DNA of 64,000 bases, taken from contig NZ_PTIR01000010.1 in assembly GCF_002934455.1 (NCBI RefSeq), positions 1 to 64,000 on the forward strand, in the 5' to 3' direction. The DNA comes from Trinickia symbiotica (GTDB taxonomy: Bacteria > Pseudomonadota > Gammaproteobacteria > Burkholderiales > Burkholderiaceae). This document shows positions 41,798-50,886 of the stretch, one piece after another. The notes beneath the pieces were generated by a model. That model searched no databases. It was not told the origin of the DNA and was given only the letters and a program-made list of their open reading frames with translations. Every line of letters begins with the position of its first letter. The stretch's first letter is position 1. The translations under genes were made by a program, and so were the position numbers.

Positions 41798-43102
41798 ATG
41801 AATCAGCCTCCTTTGCCCGTTACCGTGCTGTCGGGTTTTCTCGGCGCGGGCAAGACCACGCTGCTCAAGCATATCCTCGCCAATCGCGCCGGCCTGCGCG
41901 TCGCCGTCATCGTCAACGATCTCGCGACCGTCAACATCGACGCCTCGCTCGTGCGTGACGCCGCGACGCTGTCGCACGTGGAGGAACGGCTCGTCGAGAT
42001 GTCGAACGGCTGCATCTGCTGCACGTTGCGCGACGATCTGCTGACCGAGATCCGGCAACTCGCGGGCGAGGGCCGCTTCGATGCGATCGTCATCGAATCG
42101 ACAGGCATCGCCGAACCCATGCCGATCGCCGAAACGTTCGCCATGACCGATGACGAGGGGGTCTCGCTCTCGGATGCGGCGCGCCTCGATACGATGGTCA
42201 CCGTCGTCGACGCGCTCAACTTTCTGCGCGATTACGAATCGTCCGATGCGCTCGCGGAGCGAGGCCTCGCCGCGAGCGACGAAGACGATCGCACGCTCGT
42301 GGAACTGCTGATCGAACAGGTCGAATTCTGCGATGTGCTCGTCGTCAACAAGGCCGATCTCGTCGATGCCGACACGCTTACCCGACTGCAGCGCATCCTT
42401 GCCCGTCTCAATCCGCGCGCGATTCAGATAGTGAGCCGCTTCGGCGCCGTGCCGCTGCGCGAAGTGCTCGATACCAAGCGTTTCGATTTCGACGCGGCCG
42501 CGAATGCGCCGGGCTGGCTCGCATCGCTCGCGCACTCGCACGACGAAACGAGCGACGGGAATCACGAGCATGCACACGAACACCACGAGCATCGCGGCGA
42601 AGCCGACAAGTACGGAATCGACAGCTTCGTCTACCGTGCGCGGCGGCCGTTTCACCCGGAGCGGCTATGGGCGCTCTTGCACGAGGAGTGGCGTGGCGTT
42701 TTGCGCAGCAAGGGTTTTTTTTGGCTCGCGACGCGTCATGACGTCGTCGGCTCGCTTTCGCAGGCGGGCGGCGCCTGCCGGCACGGGCCGGCCGGTTTCT
42801 GGTGGGCGGCTCAGCCGCGCGAGGAATGGCCCGACGACGCGGAGCTCGCGGTCGAGATCGCGGCCGACTGGCACGGCGACGCAAACGACACGACGATCGG
42901 GGATCGGCGTCAGGAGCTCGTTATGATCGGCGTCGATCTCGATGCGGCATATTGGCGCACCAAGCTCGATGCATGTCTTCTGACCGACGACGAATACGCG
43001 CTCGGTCCTGCCGGCTGGGCTGGGTTTGCCGATCCTTTCCCGATGTGGGACCTCGGCGCCGAAGACAGCGACGAAGACGGGACCGGCCAGATCGTGCATT
43101 GA
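41798..43102 (+). CDS. CobW/COG0523 family GTP-binding metal chaperone
   Basis: A 434-residue GTPase. The G1 loop is GFLGAGKTTLLKH, the metal-binding motif GCICCTLRDDLL contains CxCC, G3 lies around VIESTGIAEP, and NKAD is G4. A His/Glu-rich stretch (HSHDETSDGNHEHAHEHHEH, about residues 245-265) precedes the CobW C-terminal domain. Members such as ZigA/ZNG1 deliver zinc to client enzymes under zinc shortage. No Zur box could be recognised upstream. The ATG at 41798 matches the family start. Confidence 0.92.
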   Translation: MNQPPLPVTVLSGFLGAGKTTLLKHILANRAGLRVAVIVNDLATVNIDASLVRDAATLSHVEERLVEMSNGCICCTLRDDLLTEIRQLAGEGRFDAIVIESTGIAEPMPIAETFAMTDDEGVSLSDAARLDTMVTVVDALNFLRDYESSDALAERGLAASDEDDRTLVELLIEQVEFCDVLVVNKADLVDADTLTRLQRILARLNPRAIQIVSRFGAVPLREVLDTKRFDFDAAANAPGWLASLAHSHDETSDGNHEHAHEHHEHRGEADKYGIDSFVYRARRPFHPERLWALLHEEWRGVLRSKGFFWLATRHDVVGSLSQAGGACRHGPAGFWWAAQPREEWPDDAELAVEIAADWHGDANDTTIGDRRQELVMIGVDLDAAYWRTKLDACLLTDDEYALGPAGWAGFADPFPMWDLGAEDSDEDGTGQIVH

Positions 43103-43147
43103 CGCCCGGCGCGTCGCCGCGGCTTTTTGCAAGAATCGACGACGCTA

Positions 43148-43175
43148 ATAAAGAACCCGCCGTATCGGCGGGTTC
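43148..43175 (-). terminator. Intrinsic terminator of the HU gene
   Basis: GAACCCGCCG at 43153-43162 and CGGCGGGTTC at 43166-43175 form a perfect 10-bp stem with a 3-base loop. Read on the minus strand it is followed by TTTATTAG. It lies 25 bases beyond the HU stop; on the plus strand it may also end the CobW transcript. Confidence 0.85.
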
Positions 43176-43199
43176 TCGACGAGACGTCGAGCGCTGAGC

Positions 43200-43478
43200 T
43201 CAACGCTTGTTGACAGCATCCTTGAAAGCCTTGCCCGCCGTGAACTTCACGGTCTTCGCCGCCGGGATCTTGATCGTTTCGCCCGTCTTCGGGTTGCGGC
43301 CCGTGCGGGCTGCGCGCTTACCCGAACCGAAGCTGCCGAAGCCGATCAGTTGAACCGAGTCCCCCTTGGACACTGCCTTCTTGATCACTTCGAGCAGCGT
43401 GTCCAGCGTTTCGCCAGTCTGAGCCTTGCTGGCGCCCGTCTGACCTGCGACGGCGTCGATCAGTTCCTGTTTGTTCAT
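43200..43478 (-). CDS. hupB: HU-type nucleoid protein
   Basis: A 92-residue HU family DNA-bending protein: [32 protein letters not shown] forms the helical dimer body and [44 protein letters not shown] the DNA-embracing arms. All expected residues are present. A GAGG site precedes the start. It has its own terminator. HU binds origins and stimulates DnaA-dependent initiation in E. coli, and it is encoded about 2.3 kb from the candidate origin. Confidence 0.96.
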   Translation of the reverse strand: MNKQELIDAVAGQTGASKAQTGETLDTLLEVIKKAVSKGDSVQLIGFGSFGSGKRAARTGRNPKTGETIKIPAAKTVKFTAGKAFKDAVNKR

Positions 43479-43799
43479 TAACGTTCCTCTTTTCAGATTG
43501 AATTGACACTGACGGCGCGAATTACGCCCATCATCGTACGCAAGCTGTGCCGTCCTGTAGCTGTGGCGAAGCGTGCGCCACCGGCTGCGGCGCCGGGCCC
43601 CGGCGCAACGGTCGTGCGGCGCTTGCTATGATAGCTCAGCGCAAACCCAATAACGGCAAGGCTTCCGAAGAATTTAACGCTTCTTAACCTTGTCGCTGCT
43701 GGGTTTCCCGCATTGTCGTACTCGAAAACCCCGCCTGCCAAGGGATTCCCGGGGTTGCCACACGCCGACGTTGGATTTTGCCAACGTTCCCGAAAAGCC
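43479..43799. other. Divergent intergenic region between HU and mnmC
   Basis: No gene is supported in 320 bases. The region holds the HU promoter on the minus strand and the mnmC promoter on the plus strand; neither can be fixed with confidence from hexamers alone. No structured element was seen. Confidence 0.35.
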
Positions 43800-45782
43800 A
43801 TGACCGCTCCTCTCAGACCCGCCACGCTTGCCTTTCGCGACGACGGCACGCCGTATTCGCCCGCCTATGACGACGTCTATCACAGCGCCGCCGGTGCGCT
43901 CGCGCAGGCGCAGCATGTTTTCATCGGCGGCAACAAGCTGCCTTCCCGCTGGCGCGGCAGGCGTCTTTTCACGATTCTCGAAACGGGCTTTGGGCTGGGC
44001 GGCAATTTCCTCGCGACCTGGGCCGCCTGGCGCGGCGACCCCGCTCGACCGCAGCGTCTGGCCTTCGTCTCCATCGAAAAACACCCGTTTTCCGCACACG
44101 ACCTGCGCGCGCTTCACGAGCGGATCGTTGCGCACGCAACGATCGCGCCGCTCGCGCGCGCGCTCGCCGACGCTTGGCCGCTGCCGCTTCCCGGCGTTCA
44201 TCGGCTCGAATTCGAAGGAGGGCGCGTCACATTGACGATCGCTTTCGGCGACGCGCTCGAGCTACTCCCGAAGCTTTGGTTGCGCGCCGACGCGTTCTAT
44301 CTCGACGGCTTTTCGCCGGCCAAGAATCCCGATCTCTGGTCGCCGCCCGTCTTCAAGGCGCTGGCGCGACTCGCCGGGAAGGACGCGACGCTCGCGACCT
44401 ACACGAGCGCCGGACACGTCAGACGCGGGCTCGAAGCGGCCGGCTTCCTGTGCGCCAAGGCGCAAGGGTTCGCCGGCAAGCGCGAGATGCTCGTCGGCAC
44501 GTTCGCGCCGCGCTGGCGCGTACGCCGTCACGAACCGCCTTTGCCGATCGACTGTACCGAGCGGCAGGCCGTCGTGATAGGCGCCGGACTCGCCGGCTGC
44601 GCGGTGACCGAGCGGCTCGTCGCGCGCGGCTGGCAGGTGACGCTCGTCGACCGCCATGCGCGTGTTGCCAGCGAGACGTCGGGCAACCCAGGCGCCGTCT
44701 TTCATCCGTTGCTGTCGCGCGACGACAGCGTCGCCTCGCGCATTTCGCGAGCGGGCTTCCTTTACGCGCTCGATCGCTGGCGCGTGCTCGAAGCGGCCGG
44801 CCACCGATTCGAACGCAGCGCGAATGGCCTTCTCCATTTGCCGGCCGACGAAGAGGAAGAACAAACGCTCGCTGAAGCGATTGCGACCCACGCCTTTCCG
44901 GCCGAGTTCGCACGAATGTTATCGGCTGGCGAAGCGCAGGCTCTCGCAGGTGCGGCACTGACAGGTCTGTCGGTTCGCGGCTGCTTTTATCCGCAAGGGG
45001 GCTCGTTGAACCCGGCGGCACTGGCGGCGGCGCTGTGCTCGAGTGCTGCGCACGCATCGAGCTGGCGCGGTGGGGTGCAAGTCGATCGGATCGTGCGCGA
45101 AGGCGTTGTCTGGAACGTGATCGACGATGTCGGCCGGCTCGTCGCACGCGCGCCTGTCGTCATCGTCGCGAATGCACATGACGCGGCTCGTCTCGCCCGC
45201 TCGCGCCACGTGCCGACGCGCATCGTGCGCGGCCAACTCACGCGGCTCCCGCCGCGCTTTGCGACGGGCTTGCGAGTCCCGGTGATCGGCGACGGCTATG
45301 CAGTGCCGCTAGCTGACGGCTTGCTGACCGGCGCCACCTACGAACCCGACGACGAAGACGCGGCCATCCGCCCCTCGGGTCATGCCGAAAACCTTGCACG
45401 ACTGTCGAAACTGATTCCCTCGTTGACGAACGAGCTCGCCGCGATCGATCCCGCAACGCTCGCGGGCCGCGTCGGTTTTCGCTGCGTCACGAGCGATCGC
45501 CTGCCGATGGCCGGTCAATTTGCCGACGAGCGCGCGAGCGAGATGCAAGCCGCCAGCCTGCGCGGCGCCTGGCCGCTCGACCTGCCGCGTGCCGAAGGGC
45601 TCTACGGCGCTTTCGCGTTCGGTTCGCGCGGCCTCGTGTGGGCGGCGCTCGCGGCCGAACTCGTCGCCTCGCAGATCGAAGGGGAACCGTGGCCGGTGGA
45701 ACGCGACCTCGCCGAGTCCCTCGATCCGGCGCGTTACTTGCTCCGTGCGCTGCGGCACGGTCTGGCGGATCGCTTCGCGTAA
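43800..45782 (+). CDS. mnmC: Bifunctional tRNA wobble-uridine modification enzyme MnmC
   Basis: A 660-residue fusion. The N-terminal ~240 residues are the methyltransferase MnmC2/MnmD (ILETGFGLGGNFLATWAAW as SAM site, DAFYLDGFSPAKNPDLW as catalytic motif). The C-terminal part is the FAD-dependent oxidase MnmC1 (AVVIGAGLAGCAVTERLVARGW dinucleotide motif, GNPGAVFHPLLSRDDS, and AFGSRGLVWAALAAELVASQIEGEPWPVE). Together they turn cmnm5(s2)U34 into mnm5(s2)U34 in tRNA. The start at 43800 is the family start; the frame upstream is not conserved. Confidence 0.95.
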   Translation: MTAPLRPATLAFRDDGTPYSPAYDDVYHSAAGALAQAQHVFIGGNKLPSRWRGRRLFTILETGFGLGGNFLATWAAWRGDPARPQRLAFVSIEKHPFSAHDLRALHERIVAHATIAPLARALADAWPLPLPGVHRLEFEGGRVTLTIAFGDALELLPKLWLRADAFYLDGFSPAKNPDLWSPPVFKALARLAGKDATLATYTSAGHVRRGLEAAGFLCAKAQGFAGKREMLVGTFAPRWRVRRHEPPLPIDCTERQAVVIGAGLAGCAVTERLVARGWQVTLVDRHARVASETSGNPGAVFHPLLSRDDSVASRISRAGFLYALDRWRVLEAAGHRFERSANGLLHLPADEEEEQTLAEAIATHAFPAEFARMLSAGEAQALAGAALTGLSVRGCFYPQGGSLNPAALAAALCSSAAHASSWRGGVQVDRIVREGVVWNVIDDVGRLVARAPVVIVANAHDAARLARSRHVPTRIVRGQLTRLPPRFATGLRVPVIGDGYAVPLADGLLTGATYEPDDEDAAIRPSGHAENLARLSKLIPSLTNELAAIDPATLAGRVGFRCVTSDRLPMAGQFADERASEMQAASLRGAWPLDLPRAEGLYGAFAFGSRGLVWAALAAELVASQIEGEPWPVERDLAESLDPARYLLRALRHGLADRFA

Positions 45783-45829
45783 GACTCCATAGCGAAGAAA
45801 AGCCAGTGAGTGTGGGGACAACCGCTACA

Positions 45830-46093
45830 TTATCCACCGATGCCTGTGGGTAACGTGGCGAAAAGCGGCTGAAAACGCTGTGAAATCGATGTGGACGTAA
45901 ACGGGACAAACGACGGAGGGGCGGACGACGTCAAAAAGTTGTGCCGGGAAAGCCGGCCGCGCCTCACACGGTGCGCAGAAGGTTATGCGTTTTCCAACTC
46001 ATTGATTCCAACAGCCAAATGCGTGTTATGCACAGAATTCGGAGCAGCTTGTTAACTGCTACTACTTGTATACATACGTAAACGATGTAAACC
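45830..46093. other. Candidate replication-origin region, left part
   Basis: DnaA-box-like sites lie at 45830-45838 (TTATCCACC), 45845-45853 (TGTGGGTAA, reverse) and 46026-46034 (TTATGCACA, fits TTATNCACA). GTAAACG motifs occur at 45897-45903 and 46078-46084, with GTAAACC at 46087. The arm of a long inverted repeat (GCTTGTTAACT...TTGTATAC, 46047-46073) lies here; its partner is at 49034-49062. No gene covers this stretch. The origin role is inferred. Confidence 0.5.
46047..46073 (+). repeat. Inverted repeat arm A flanking the antiporter/ybdK pair
   Basis: The 27-base sequence begins GCTTGTTAACTGCTACTACT and ends TTGTATAC. Its reverse complement recurs at 49034-49062 with one substitution and a two-base insertion. 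The match is far too long for chance in 3 kb. Confidence 0.85.
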
Positions 46094-46662
46094 AACGACG
46101 TGCTGCCGCTCAACCGCTGGATCGGGCCGGTCGTACGGCGAACGCGGGAGGTCGTTGGCGGAACGGCGCTGTCTCGTGTCTGATGCGCGCAGCTGCGGAG
46201 CCTTGAAATCGGATAGTTTTTCCGCTGCTTGTACTGTCGCGCGTCATTTCTACCGAAATCGCGGCAGATCTATGTCGAATCGCTACAGAACGCGCAGGTT
46301 GTGGCACAATCCGCGTTCTTCCTGCATGCGTTGCACGTTCGAGCCTGGAAAATTGCGGGGCTCGACGGAACGGCGAAAGCCGGTTCGGAATCTCAGACCT
46401 GAGCGGCCGCGTCCGTTCTCATTCATCTCGCCAGGCAGCGTGAGCGCCGCTCACCGCGAACGCGTTGCCGGCAATTCGCCGTAGGTCGGCCCGTCGAATT
46501 CGAGCGGGCATCGCCGGGCGCCGGTGGCTACCGCCGGCCCAGGGGCCGGTTCGCCGGCTGCCGCCATCCGCGTCCGTCGGCCTCATGCCCGATCGGACGA
46601 GCACGCACACCAGCCGCTTTCCGATATCCGAGGGCGGCTTGTCCGTAAAGGAGAAGCTATTC
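46094..46662. other. Long leader region upstream of the antiporter gene
   Basis: About 570 bases without a credible gene; the open frames here have no ribosome sites and no recognisable protein text. It contains the antiporter promoter somewhere and may extend the origin region. No terminator or riboswitch was recognised. Confidence 0.35.
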
Positions 46663-47865
46663 ATGACATCGGCGTTTTCCTTTCTGCCGAGTTGGCCGTT
46701 CCCGCTGAACGGTATCTTCTGGGCGGGACTCGCCTTGTTCGTCGCGGGACTGTGCGGCGAGCTCTGCTACCGGGCATGGCGCCTGCCCCGCATCTCCGGG
46801 TATGCCGTCATCGGTCTCATCGCCGGCTCGGCCGGCGTCGGCGCGATCGATGCCGACATGATCGATACGTCGCGGGTGCTGCTCGACGTCGGGCTCGGAC
46901 TGTTGCTGTTCGAGCTCGGCAGCCGGCTCGATCTGCGCTGGGTCCGCCGTAATCCCTGGCTGATCCTGTCGAGCCTGACCGAAGCGACGCTGACGTTCGC
47001 GCTCGTGCTCGTGGTCTTGTTGTTCGCGAAAGTTTCGCCGCCCGTCGCGACCGTGCTGGCGGCTATTTCGATGTCGACGTCACCGGCGATGGTCATTCAG
47101 CTCAAGACGGAGCTGCGGGCCGAAGGGCAGGTGACGCAGCGGCTGCTCACGCTTACCGCGCTCAACAGCATGTACGCCGTCATCGTCGAGAAGATCGTCT
47201 CCGCCTGGCTTCATCAGGAGGTCTACGGGAATGTGTTCGCCACCATCGTCCAGCCGCTTTACCTGATTGCCGGCTCGCTCATCGTCGCGTTTCTGCTCGC
47301 GCGCGCCTGCATGTTCTTTTACCGGCGCGTCAACATGCAGGACGAGCACTCGTTCGTCGCGCTTTTCGGGCTCGTGCTGCTTGCGATCGCCGTGGCGAAC
47401 ATTTTCAAGCTCTCGACGATCCTGAGCCTGCTCGCGGCCGGCATCATCGTGAAGAACCTTGAAGAAAAACCGCAGCTTTGGCCGCAGCACTTCGGCACGG
47501 CGGGCTGGCTGCTCACGGTGATTCTGTTCGTGCTGACGCTCACGTCGTTCGAGTGGAAGGATCTGGCGATCGGCGGCGTCGCGGCGCTCGGCCTCATCGT
47601 CGCGCGCTTCGTCGCGAAGCTCGTCGGCGTGCTCGCGTTCGCGAAGCCGAGCGGCCTCGGGTGGAAGCAGGGCCTTGCGCTCGGCCTTTCGCTCGCTCCG
47701 ATGTCGGCGCTCGCTTATCTGCTCGTCGACGACACATACCAGCTCTACCCGCAATTCGATCCGACGCTGCGGGCCGTCGCGCTCAGCGCTATCGTCGTGT
47801 TGCAGCTCGTCGGGCCTTGGATCGTCTATCGGAGCCTGACGCTCGTCGGCGAGCGCCGGGCTTGA
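46663..47865 (+). CDS. CPA2-type cation:proton antiporter
   Basis: A 400-residue inner-membrane exchanger with about 12 hydrophobic segments. The core has [44 protein letters not shown] and [16 protein letters not shown]; the last lies where CPA2 members carry their ion-binding residues. There is no regulatory TrkA domain, unlike KefB/C. The ATG at 46663 has an AAAGGAGAA site; the long upstream frame has none. It is 31 bases upstream of ybdK and probably cotranscribed with it. The ion (Na+ or K+) is not certain. Confidence 0.88.
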   Translation: MTSAFSFLPSWPFPLNGIFWAGLALFVAGLCGELCYRAWRLPRISGYAVIGLIAGSAGVGAIDADMIDTSRVLLDVGLGLLLFELGSRLDLRWVRRNPWLILSSLTEATLTFALVLVVLLFAKVSPPVATVLAAISMSTSPAMVIQLKTELRAEGQVTQRLLTLTALNSMYAVIVEKIVSAWLHQEVYGNVFATIVQPLYLIAGSLIVAFLLARACMFFYRRVNMQDEHSFVALFGLVLLAIAVANIFKLSTILSLLAAGIIVKNLEEKPQLWPQHFGTAGWLLTVILFVLTLTSFEWKDLAIGGVAALGLIVARFVAKLVGVLAFAKPSGLGWKQGLALGLSLAPMSALAYLLVDDTYQLYPQFDPTLRAVALSAIVVLQLVGPWIVYRSLTLVGERRA

Positions 47866-47896
47866 GCGTCTGGCAGTTCCAGAACAGGAAAGAAAT

Positions 47897-49015
47897 ATGG
47901 CACTTGAACCCTTCGTCGACTCCAAACCGTTCACGTTCGGTGTCGAGCTCGAGATCCAGGTCGTCAACAAGCACGACTACGATCTGACGAAAGCGGCTTC
48001 GGATCTGATGCGTCTCGTCAAGGACCAGAAGATTCCGGGAAACATCACGCCCGAGATCACCGAAAGCATGATCGAGCTTTCGACGGGCATTTGCACGTCG
48101 CACGAAGAAGCGCTCTCTCAGCTGCGCACGATTCGCGACACGCTCGTGGCCGCGGCGGATCAGCTCAACGTCGGTCTTTGCGGCGGCGGCACGCATGCGT
48201 TCCAGCATTGGACGGAGCGGCAGATCTTCGACGCGCCGCGCTTTCAGTACCTGTCGGAGCTCTACGGCTATCTGGCGAAGCAATTCACCGTATTCGGCCA
48301 ACACGTTCACATCGGCTGTCCCGACGCCGACAGCGCGCTGTTCCTGCTTCATGCCATGTCGCGCTTCATTCCGCATTTCATCGCGCTTTCGGCTTCTTCT
48401 CCGTACGTGCAGGGCGTCGACACGGGGTTTCACTCGGCACGGCTCAACTCGGTGTTTGCCTTTCCGCTATCGGGCCGCGCGCCGTTCGTGCTGACCTGGG
48501 ACGGCTTCGAAGAGTACTTTTCGAAGATGGTGGCGACGGGCGTCGTCAACAGCATGAAGGATTTCTACTGGGATATCCGGCCGAAGCCCGGCTTCGGCAC
48601 GATCGAGGTGCGCGTGATGGATACGCCGCTATCGATCGACCGGGCCGCGGCGATCGCCTGCTACATCCAGACGCTCGCACGCCATCTGCTCGTCGACAAG
48701 CCTTTCACGCCGAAGGAAGACGACTACCTCGTCTACACGTTCAACCGCTTCGAGGCCTGCCGCTTCGGCCTGGGCGGAACCTGCATCGATCCGCAAACCG
48801 GCGCCCGTCGCACGATCTTCGAAGACATCCTCGATACGCTCCAGACGATCGCACCCCACGCTCAGGCGCTTCATTCGGGTGCCGCACTCGATCAGATCGC
48901 CGTTATCGCGCGGGAACAGATGAACGATGCGACGTGGCTGCGAAGTGTCGTCGCCAAAGAGAAGTCGCTCCACGAGGCAGTGCGGCAACAGTGCGTGCGC
49001 TGGCGCAGTTTCTAG
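47897..49015 (+). CDS. ybdK: YbdK-type carboxylate-amine ligase (glutamate-cysteine ligase 2 fold)
   Basis: A 372-residue ATP-dependent ligase of the GCS2/YbdK family. The key stretches are [13 protein letters not shown] (metal/nucleotide site), [49 protein letters not shown] and [16 protein letters not shown]. Such enzymes show weak gamma-glutamylcysteine ligase activity, but the true substrate is often unknown; a dedicated gshA lies at 23182. The start at 47897 follows an AGGAAAG site. It follows the antiporter closely. Confidence 0.92.
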   Translation: MALEPFVDSKPFTFGVELEIQVVNKHDYDLTKAASDLMRLVKDQKIPGNITPEITESMIELSTGICTSHEEALSQLRTIRDTLVAAADQLNVGLCGGGTHAFQHWTERQIFDAPRFQYLSELYGYLAKQFTVFGQHVHIGCPDADSALFLLHAMSRFIPHFIALSASSPYVQGVDTGFHSARLNSVFAFPLSGRAPFVLTWDGFEEYFSKMVATGVVNSMKDFYWDIRPKPGFGTIEVRVMDTPLSIDRAAAIACYIQTLARHLLVDKPFTPKEDDYLVYTFNRFEACRFGLGGTCIDPQTGARRTIFEDILDTLQTIAPHAQALHSGAALDQIAVIAREQMNDATWLRSVVAKEKSLHEAVRQQCVRWRSF

Positions 49016-49033
49016 GTTTGTTTAACTTAGAAC

Positions 49034-49062
49034 GTATACAAAAGTAGTAGTAGTTAACAAGC
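49034..49062 (-). repeat. Inverted repeat arm B flanking the antiporter/ybdK pair
   Basis: On the minus strand it reads GCTTGTTAACTACTACTACT and ends TTTTGTATAC, the counterpart of 46047-46073. It begins 18 bases after the ybdK stop. Confidence 0.85.
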
Positions 49063-49337
49063 CACGGCCGGCGCTGTGGAAAACGTCAAATCTTGCCGAC
49101 GCTTCAACGGCATGCGTAAACGATAACCGCGTGGACCGAACGTGCATGACGGAAAGATGCGGCTCATAACTCGAGTCGCACTTTTTGGGATTCGTACGTT
49201 ATCGAAGATCCTGCCACAGAAGATTCACGCGGTTATACACGACTTATCCACAGAGTTTCGCAAATAACTGGCTCGACAGACGCGTTCGCTCGCTTAAAAT
49301 GGCGGACTCGGCGCTTTAGAGGGTTATCGCGTAAACG
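49034..49337. other. Candidate replication-origin region, right part
   Basis: DnaA-box-like sites are at 49075-49083 (TGTGGAAAA, reverse complement TTTTCCACA), 49233-49241 (TTATACACG) and 49244-49252 (TTATCCACA, perfect). GTAAACG occurs at 49116-49122 and 49331-49337. The second arm of the long inverted repeat is at 49034-49062. The stretch 49016-49560 has no credible gene. The two neighbouring boxes at 49233-49252 are in the same orientation. Origin function is inferred. Confidence 0.5.
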
Positions 49338-49560
49338 ACGCTGCGCAGCGCTCGCAAGCGTAAACTCAGGTGTGCGTCGTACCGTCTCGACAGATGAAAA
49401 ATTGATCCCACGTCGAGCGATAGACTCGGGAATAGTAAAATTCTGCAGGCTCGAGAGGGCGAGTCATCCCACGGAGGTTGCGGCGCGTCGCGTGGTAGGC
49501 GCACACTGGCAACCTGATCAGCAGCGGCATGCTGTCAATGGCGAATAGCGAAGAAAGACT

Positions 49561-50205
49561 ATGAGCGAAGGTGCATACGGAGAGCAAGCGACGGGGCGGG
49601 TGACCCATAGTTTGCTGAGATTGAATACGGCGATGCGCAGCCAGGCGTGGGAATGGGCGGAAAGTGCCGGATTGACGCCGACGCAAGGGGAAATACTCGT
49701 TCTGCTCATGCAGCGCAAGATGCCATTGCGGCTCGGGGAGATTGCGCGCGAGACCGCGCTGACTGCCGCTACGACGAGCGATGCCGTCAGCACGCTCGAA
49801 GCGAAGGGCCTCATCGAAAAGCGGCGTGCGCACGAGGATGGGCGCGCGCTTGCCGTGCGCTTGACGGGGAAAGGACGCACGGCGGCCAAGCGTGCGCTCC
49901 AATGGCCCGATTTCCTCAGCACGGCGATCGATACGCTCGGCGGCGACGAGCAGGCCATCTTCTATCGCACGTTATTGAAGATGATCCGCCAGCTTCAGGT
50001 CCAGGGCGACATCCCGGCACACAGGATGTGCATGACGTGCCGTCATTTGGAACCGAGCAAAAACGCAAAAAGGGCACCGCATCGGTGCCTGGCGCTCGGC
50101 GTCTCGTTGGGCGACGTCGAGCTGCGCCTCGATTGCGAGGCGCACGAGGAGGCCGATTCAGCGACGCAGAAGAAAATATGGAAGATCTTCGCGCAGCAGG
50201 GCTGA
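49561..50205 (+). CDS. MarR-type regulator with C-terminal Cys cluster
   Basis: A 214-residue regulator. Residues 12-145 form a MarR winged helix (LTPTQGEILVLLMQRKMPLRLGEIARETALTAATTSDAVSTLEAKGLIEKRRAHEDGRALAVRLTGKG). After it comes an unusual ~65-residue tail with C157, C160, C176, C192 and H195 (MCMTCRHLEP, HRCLALGVSLGDVELRLDCEAHE), which could bind a metal ion or Fe-S cluster. The start at 49561 lacks a strong ribosome site. No target gene is evident beside it. Confidence 0.82.
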   Translation: MSEGAYGEQATGRVTHSLLRLNTAMRSQAWEWAESAGLTPTQGEILVLLMQRKMPLRLGEIARETALTAATTSDAVSTLEAKGLIEKRRAHEDGRALAVRLTGKGRTAAKRALQWPDFLSTAIDTLGGDEQAIFYRTLLKMIRQLQVQGDIPAHRMCMTCRHLEPSKNAKRAPHRCLALGVSLGDVELRLDCEAHEEADSATQKKIWKIFAQQG

Positions 50206-50279
50206 GTTCGACGTTGAACGAAGATATCGTCAGCGTGTACGATCACGTTTTGTGACGGACATGACGTCATTTGCCGACG

Positions 50280-50306
50280 CGGCGCCCATCGGGCGCCGCG
50301 TTTTCT
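50280..50306 (+). terminator. Intrinsic terminator after the MarR-type gene
   Basis: CGGCGCCC and GGGCGCCG form an 8-bp stem with an ATC loop, followed by CGTTTTCT. It lies about 75 bases beyond the stop at 50205 and before the SET gene. Confidence 0.75.
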
Positions 50307-50389
50307 ATCCCATGGTCGAAAGCGCTCTCAGGTGCGGCGACGCGTGCGCGCCGCGGTAGCGGCATAGTTGGTTTTCAGAGGATTCGTCG

Positions 50390-50860
50390 ATGAGTTCACG
50401 CAAGTTGGTCGTGCGCCGCTCAGGTGTGCATGGCAAGGGCGTGTTTGCCGCCGCGCCGCTCAGCGCGGGTGAGCGGCTGCTGGAGTACAAGGGTCAACGG
50501 ATCTCGTGGAAGGAAGCGCAGCGCCGGCATCCGCACAATCCCGACGAACCGAACCATACGTTCTATTTCGCGCTCGAGGACGGCCGCGTCATCGACGGCA
50601 ACGTGGACGGCAACAGCGCGCGCTGGATCAATCATTCATGCGCGCCGAACTGCGAGGCCGAGGAAGTCGAGGGGCGTGTGTTCATTCGCGCGTTGCGCGA
50701 TATTGATGCCGACGAGGAATTGTTCTACGACTACGGCCTCGTGGTGGACGTGCGGCTCACGAAGAAGCTCAAGGCGGAATACGGCTGCCGCTGCGGCGCA
50801 CGCAAATGCCGCGGCACGATGCTCGCGCCGAAAGGCAACGGCAAGAACGGCAAGGGCTGA
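50390..50860 (+). CDS. SET-domain protein methyltransferase-like
   Basis: A 156-residue SET-domain protein: VRRSGVHGKGVFAAAPLSAGERLLEYKG starts the domain, NHSCAPNCEAEEV (about 81-93) is the SAM-binding knot, DEELFYDYG (about 109-116) holds the catalytic Tyr, and YGCRCGARKCRG is a post-SET zinc motif. All elements of an active lysine methyltransferase are present. The family is mainly eukaryotic but is known in bacteria; the substrate is unknown, and a ribosomal or nucleoid protein is possible. The Lys-rich tail may bind nucleic acid. Confidence 0.9.
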   Translation: MSSRKLVVRRSGVHGKGVFAAAPLSAGERLLEYKGQRISWKEAQRRHPHNPDEPNHTFYFALEDGRVIDGNVDGNSARWINHSCAPNCEAEEVEGRVFIRALRDIDADEELFYDYGLVVDVRLTKKLKAEYGCRCGARKCRGTMLAPKGNGKNGKG

Positions 50861-50886
50861 GCGCGCTGCGCTGAAAGCCCGGCTTT

